Source of the DNA: Aliivibrio fischeri ATCC 7744 = JCM 18803 = DSM 507
Lineage (GTDB): Bacteria; Pseudomonadota; Gammaproteobacteria; Enterobacterales; Vibrionaceae
DNA: 64,000 nucleotides
Assembly: GCF_023983475.1 (NCBI RefSeq)
Contig: NZ_CP092712.1
Coordinates: 1,054,001-1,118,000 of the forward strand
Direction: 5' to 3'
The notes below the pieces were generated by a model. The model was not told the DNA's origin. It did not search any database and saw nothing but the letters and a program-made list of their open reading frames with translations. Position 1 is the first letter of the stretch; every line of letters begins with the position of its first letter. This document shows, in pieces, positions 63,450 through 64,000 of this stretch. The translations under genes and the position numbers were made by a program.

Positions 63450-64000
63450 ATGAAAAAGACTCTTTTAGCGCTTGCTATCGCAAGTATCTCAGCTTCAGCA
63501 TTTGCTGTTGATACAAGCAGCCAAAACAGCCGTAACGAAGACATGTTTGCATTTGACCCAATGCACAAAGACCAATTCTCTGTTTCTGGTTCTGTTGGTG
63601 TAGGTGGTTACTACGACACTGGTTCTAAAGCATTTTACGATGACTGGGCTACTGGTCTAACACTAGCGGTTAACTACCGTAACAACCGTATCGTAGGTTA
63701 CTTTGAAACTGACCTAATGATGAACTATGCAACTAAGCACGATGTAGCTTCAGATGTTGGTACAGCTAAATGGGTTAATGGTATCGAATCTGGTCCAATT
63801 GCTAACGTTGATAAAGCATGGTTAGGTTTCGATACTGGTTTCGGTATCGCATCTTTTGCATGGGCTAATGATACTGCTCTTGATGCAATCGATGGTGCTG
63901 GCGATAACACTTATGAGTTTGGTGCTTCTGCTGGTGATGCATCTGATGGTTTTAACGTAGTTAAATTCCAAGGTTCAACAAGTGGCTTCGCATACGGTGT
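63450..64000 (+). CDS. Outer-membrane porin-like protein, truncated by the window
   Basis: The frame opens at ATG 63450 and remains open to base 64000, giving about 183 residues. The signal peptide is MKKTLLALAIASISASAFA. The mature region, with VSGSVGVGGYYDTGSK, LAVNYRNNRIVGYFE and KAWLGFDTGFG, has the strand pattern of outer-membrane porins. The start is preceded by the same leader and GTGGA ribosome binding site as the first porin gene. Codons are well optimised, suggesting high expression. The two proteins differ enough in sequence that this is not a recent gene copy. Confidence 0.83.
   Translation, partial: MKKTLLALAIASISASAFAVDTSSQNSRNEDMFAFDPMHKDQFSVSGSVGVGGYYDTGSKAFYDDWATGLTLAVNYRNNRIVGYFETDLMMNYATKHDVASDVGTAKWVNGIESGPIANVDKAWLGFDTGFGIASFAWANDTALDAIDGAGDNTYEFGASAGDASDGFNVVKFQGSTSGFAYG

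Noticed and set aside
1-64000. CRISPR arrays, insertion sequences or prophage
   Set aside because: No regularly spaced repeats, transposase genes, terminal inverted repeats or phage structural genes were seen. The T6SS sheath and gp25-like genes are phage-related only by ancestry.

Overview
The window looks like chromosomal DNA of a marine Vibrionaceae bacterium, most likely an Aliivibrio (A. fischeri/logei/salmonicida group). The basis is low GC, the gene order cydB-cydX-ybgE-ybgC-tolQRAB-pal-cpoB-nadA, a large secreted GH18 chitinase, an AlaE exporter, Vibrio-style porins and a Vibrio-type T6SS main cluster. The species is inferred from gene content and protein resemblance, not from a database search.

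Layout. 1-7.4 kb: end of the cytochrome bd operon, the complete Tol-Pal cell-envelope operon, and nadA. 7.4-9.1 kb: a YecA/UPF0149 protein, the alanine exporter alaE, and tRNA-Ser(GGA). 9.1-15.2 kb: an AT-rich island beginning next to the tRNA-Ser. It has a decayed integrase start, then four tightly packed co-directional genes: a protein with two GHKL ATPase domains, a stand-alone receiver protein, an HNH nuclease and an N6-adenine DNA methyltransferase. This is the best candidate for an undescribed system, a restriction-modification-like defence cassette with a built-in two-component phosphorelay. 15.4-24.9 kb: mixed housekeeping genes (DCC oxidoreductase, SDR, HflX-like GTPase, eukaryotic-type glutathione synthetase, GNAT, MFS and DMT transporters, small lipoproteins including a cystatin-like one). 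25-36.6 kb: sensing and chitin genes (GGDEF-EAL protein, multi-domain chitinase, chemoreceptor, DUF481 outer-membrane protein, PAS-GGDEF cyclase) and the 4.5S SRP RNA gene.

36.6-56.9 kb, minus strand: a 16-gene T6SS operon in the order tssA-B-C-E-F-G-H(clpV)-vasH-small lipoprotein-fha-tssJ-K-L-M-PP2C phosphatase-Ser/Thr kinase. It encodes the sheath, baseplate, membrane complex, sheath-recycling ATPase, sigma-54 activator and a phosphorylation switch (kinase, phosphatase, FHA protein). No hcp, vgrG, PAAR or effector gene is present, so these must lie elsewhere. 57.1-60.8 kb, minus strand: rsmS-priC, a TSUP transporter and the DinG helicase. 61.3-64.0 kb: two porin genes that share an almost identical 5' leader, separated by a YccT-family gene; the second porin runs off the window.

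Most transcription units end in clear rho-independent terminators, several of them bidirectional between convergent genes. Visibly different base and codon use (A/T third positions, many AGA arginines) is concentrated in the 9.6-15.1 kb island, which supports horizontal acquisition.
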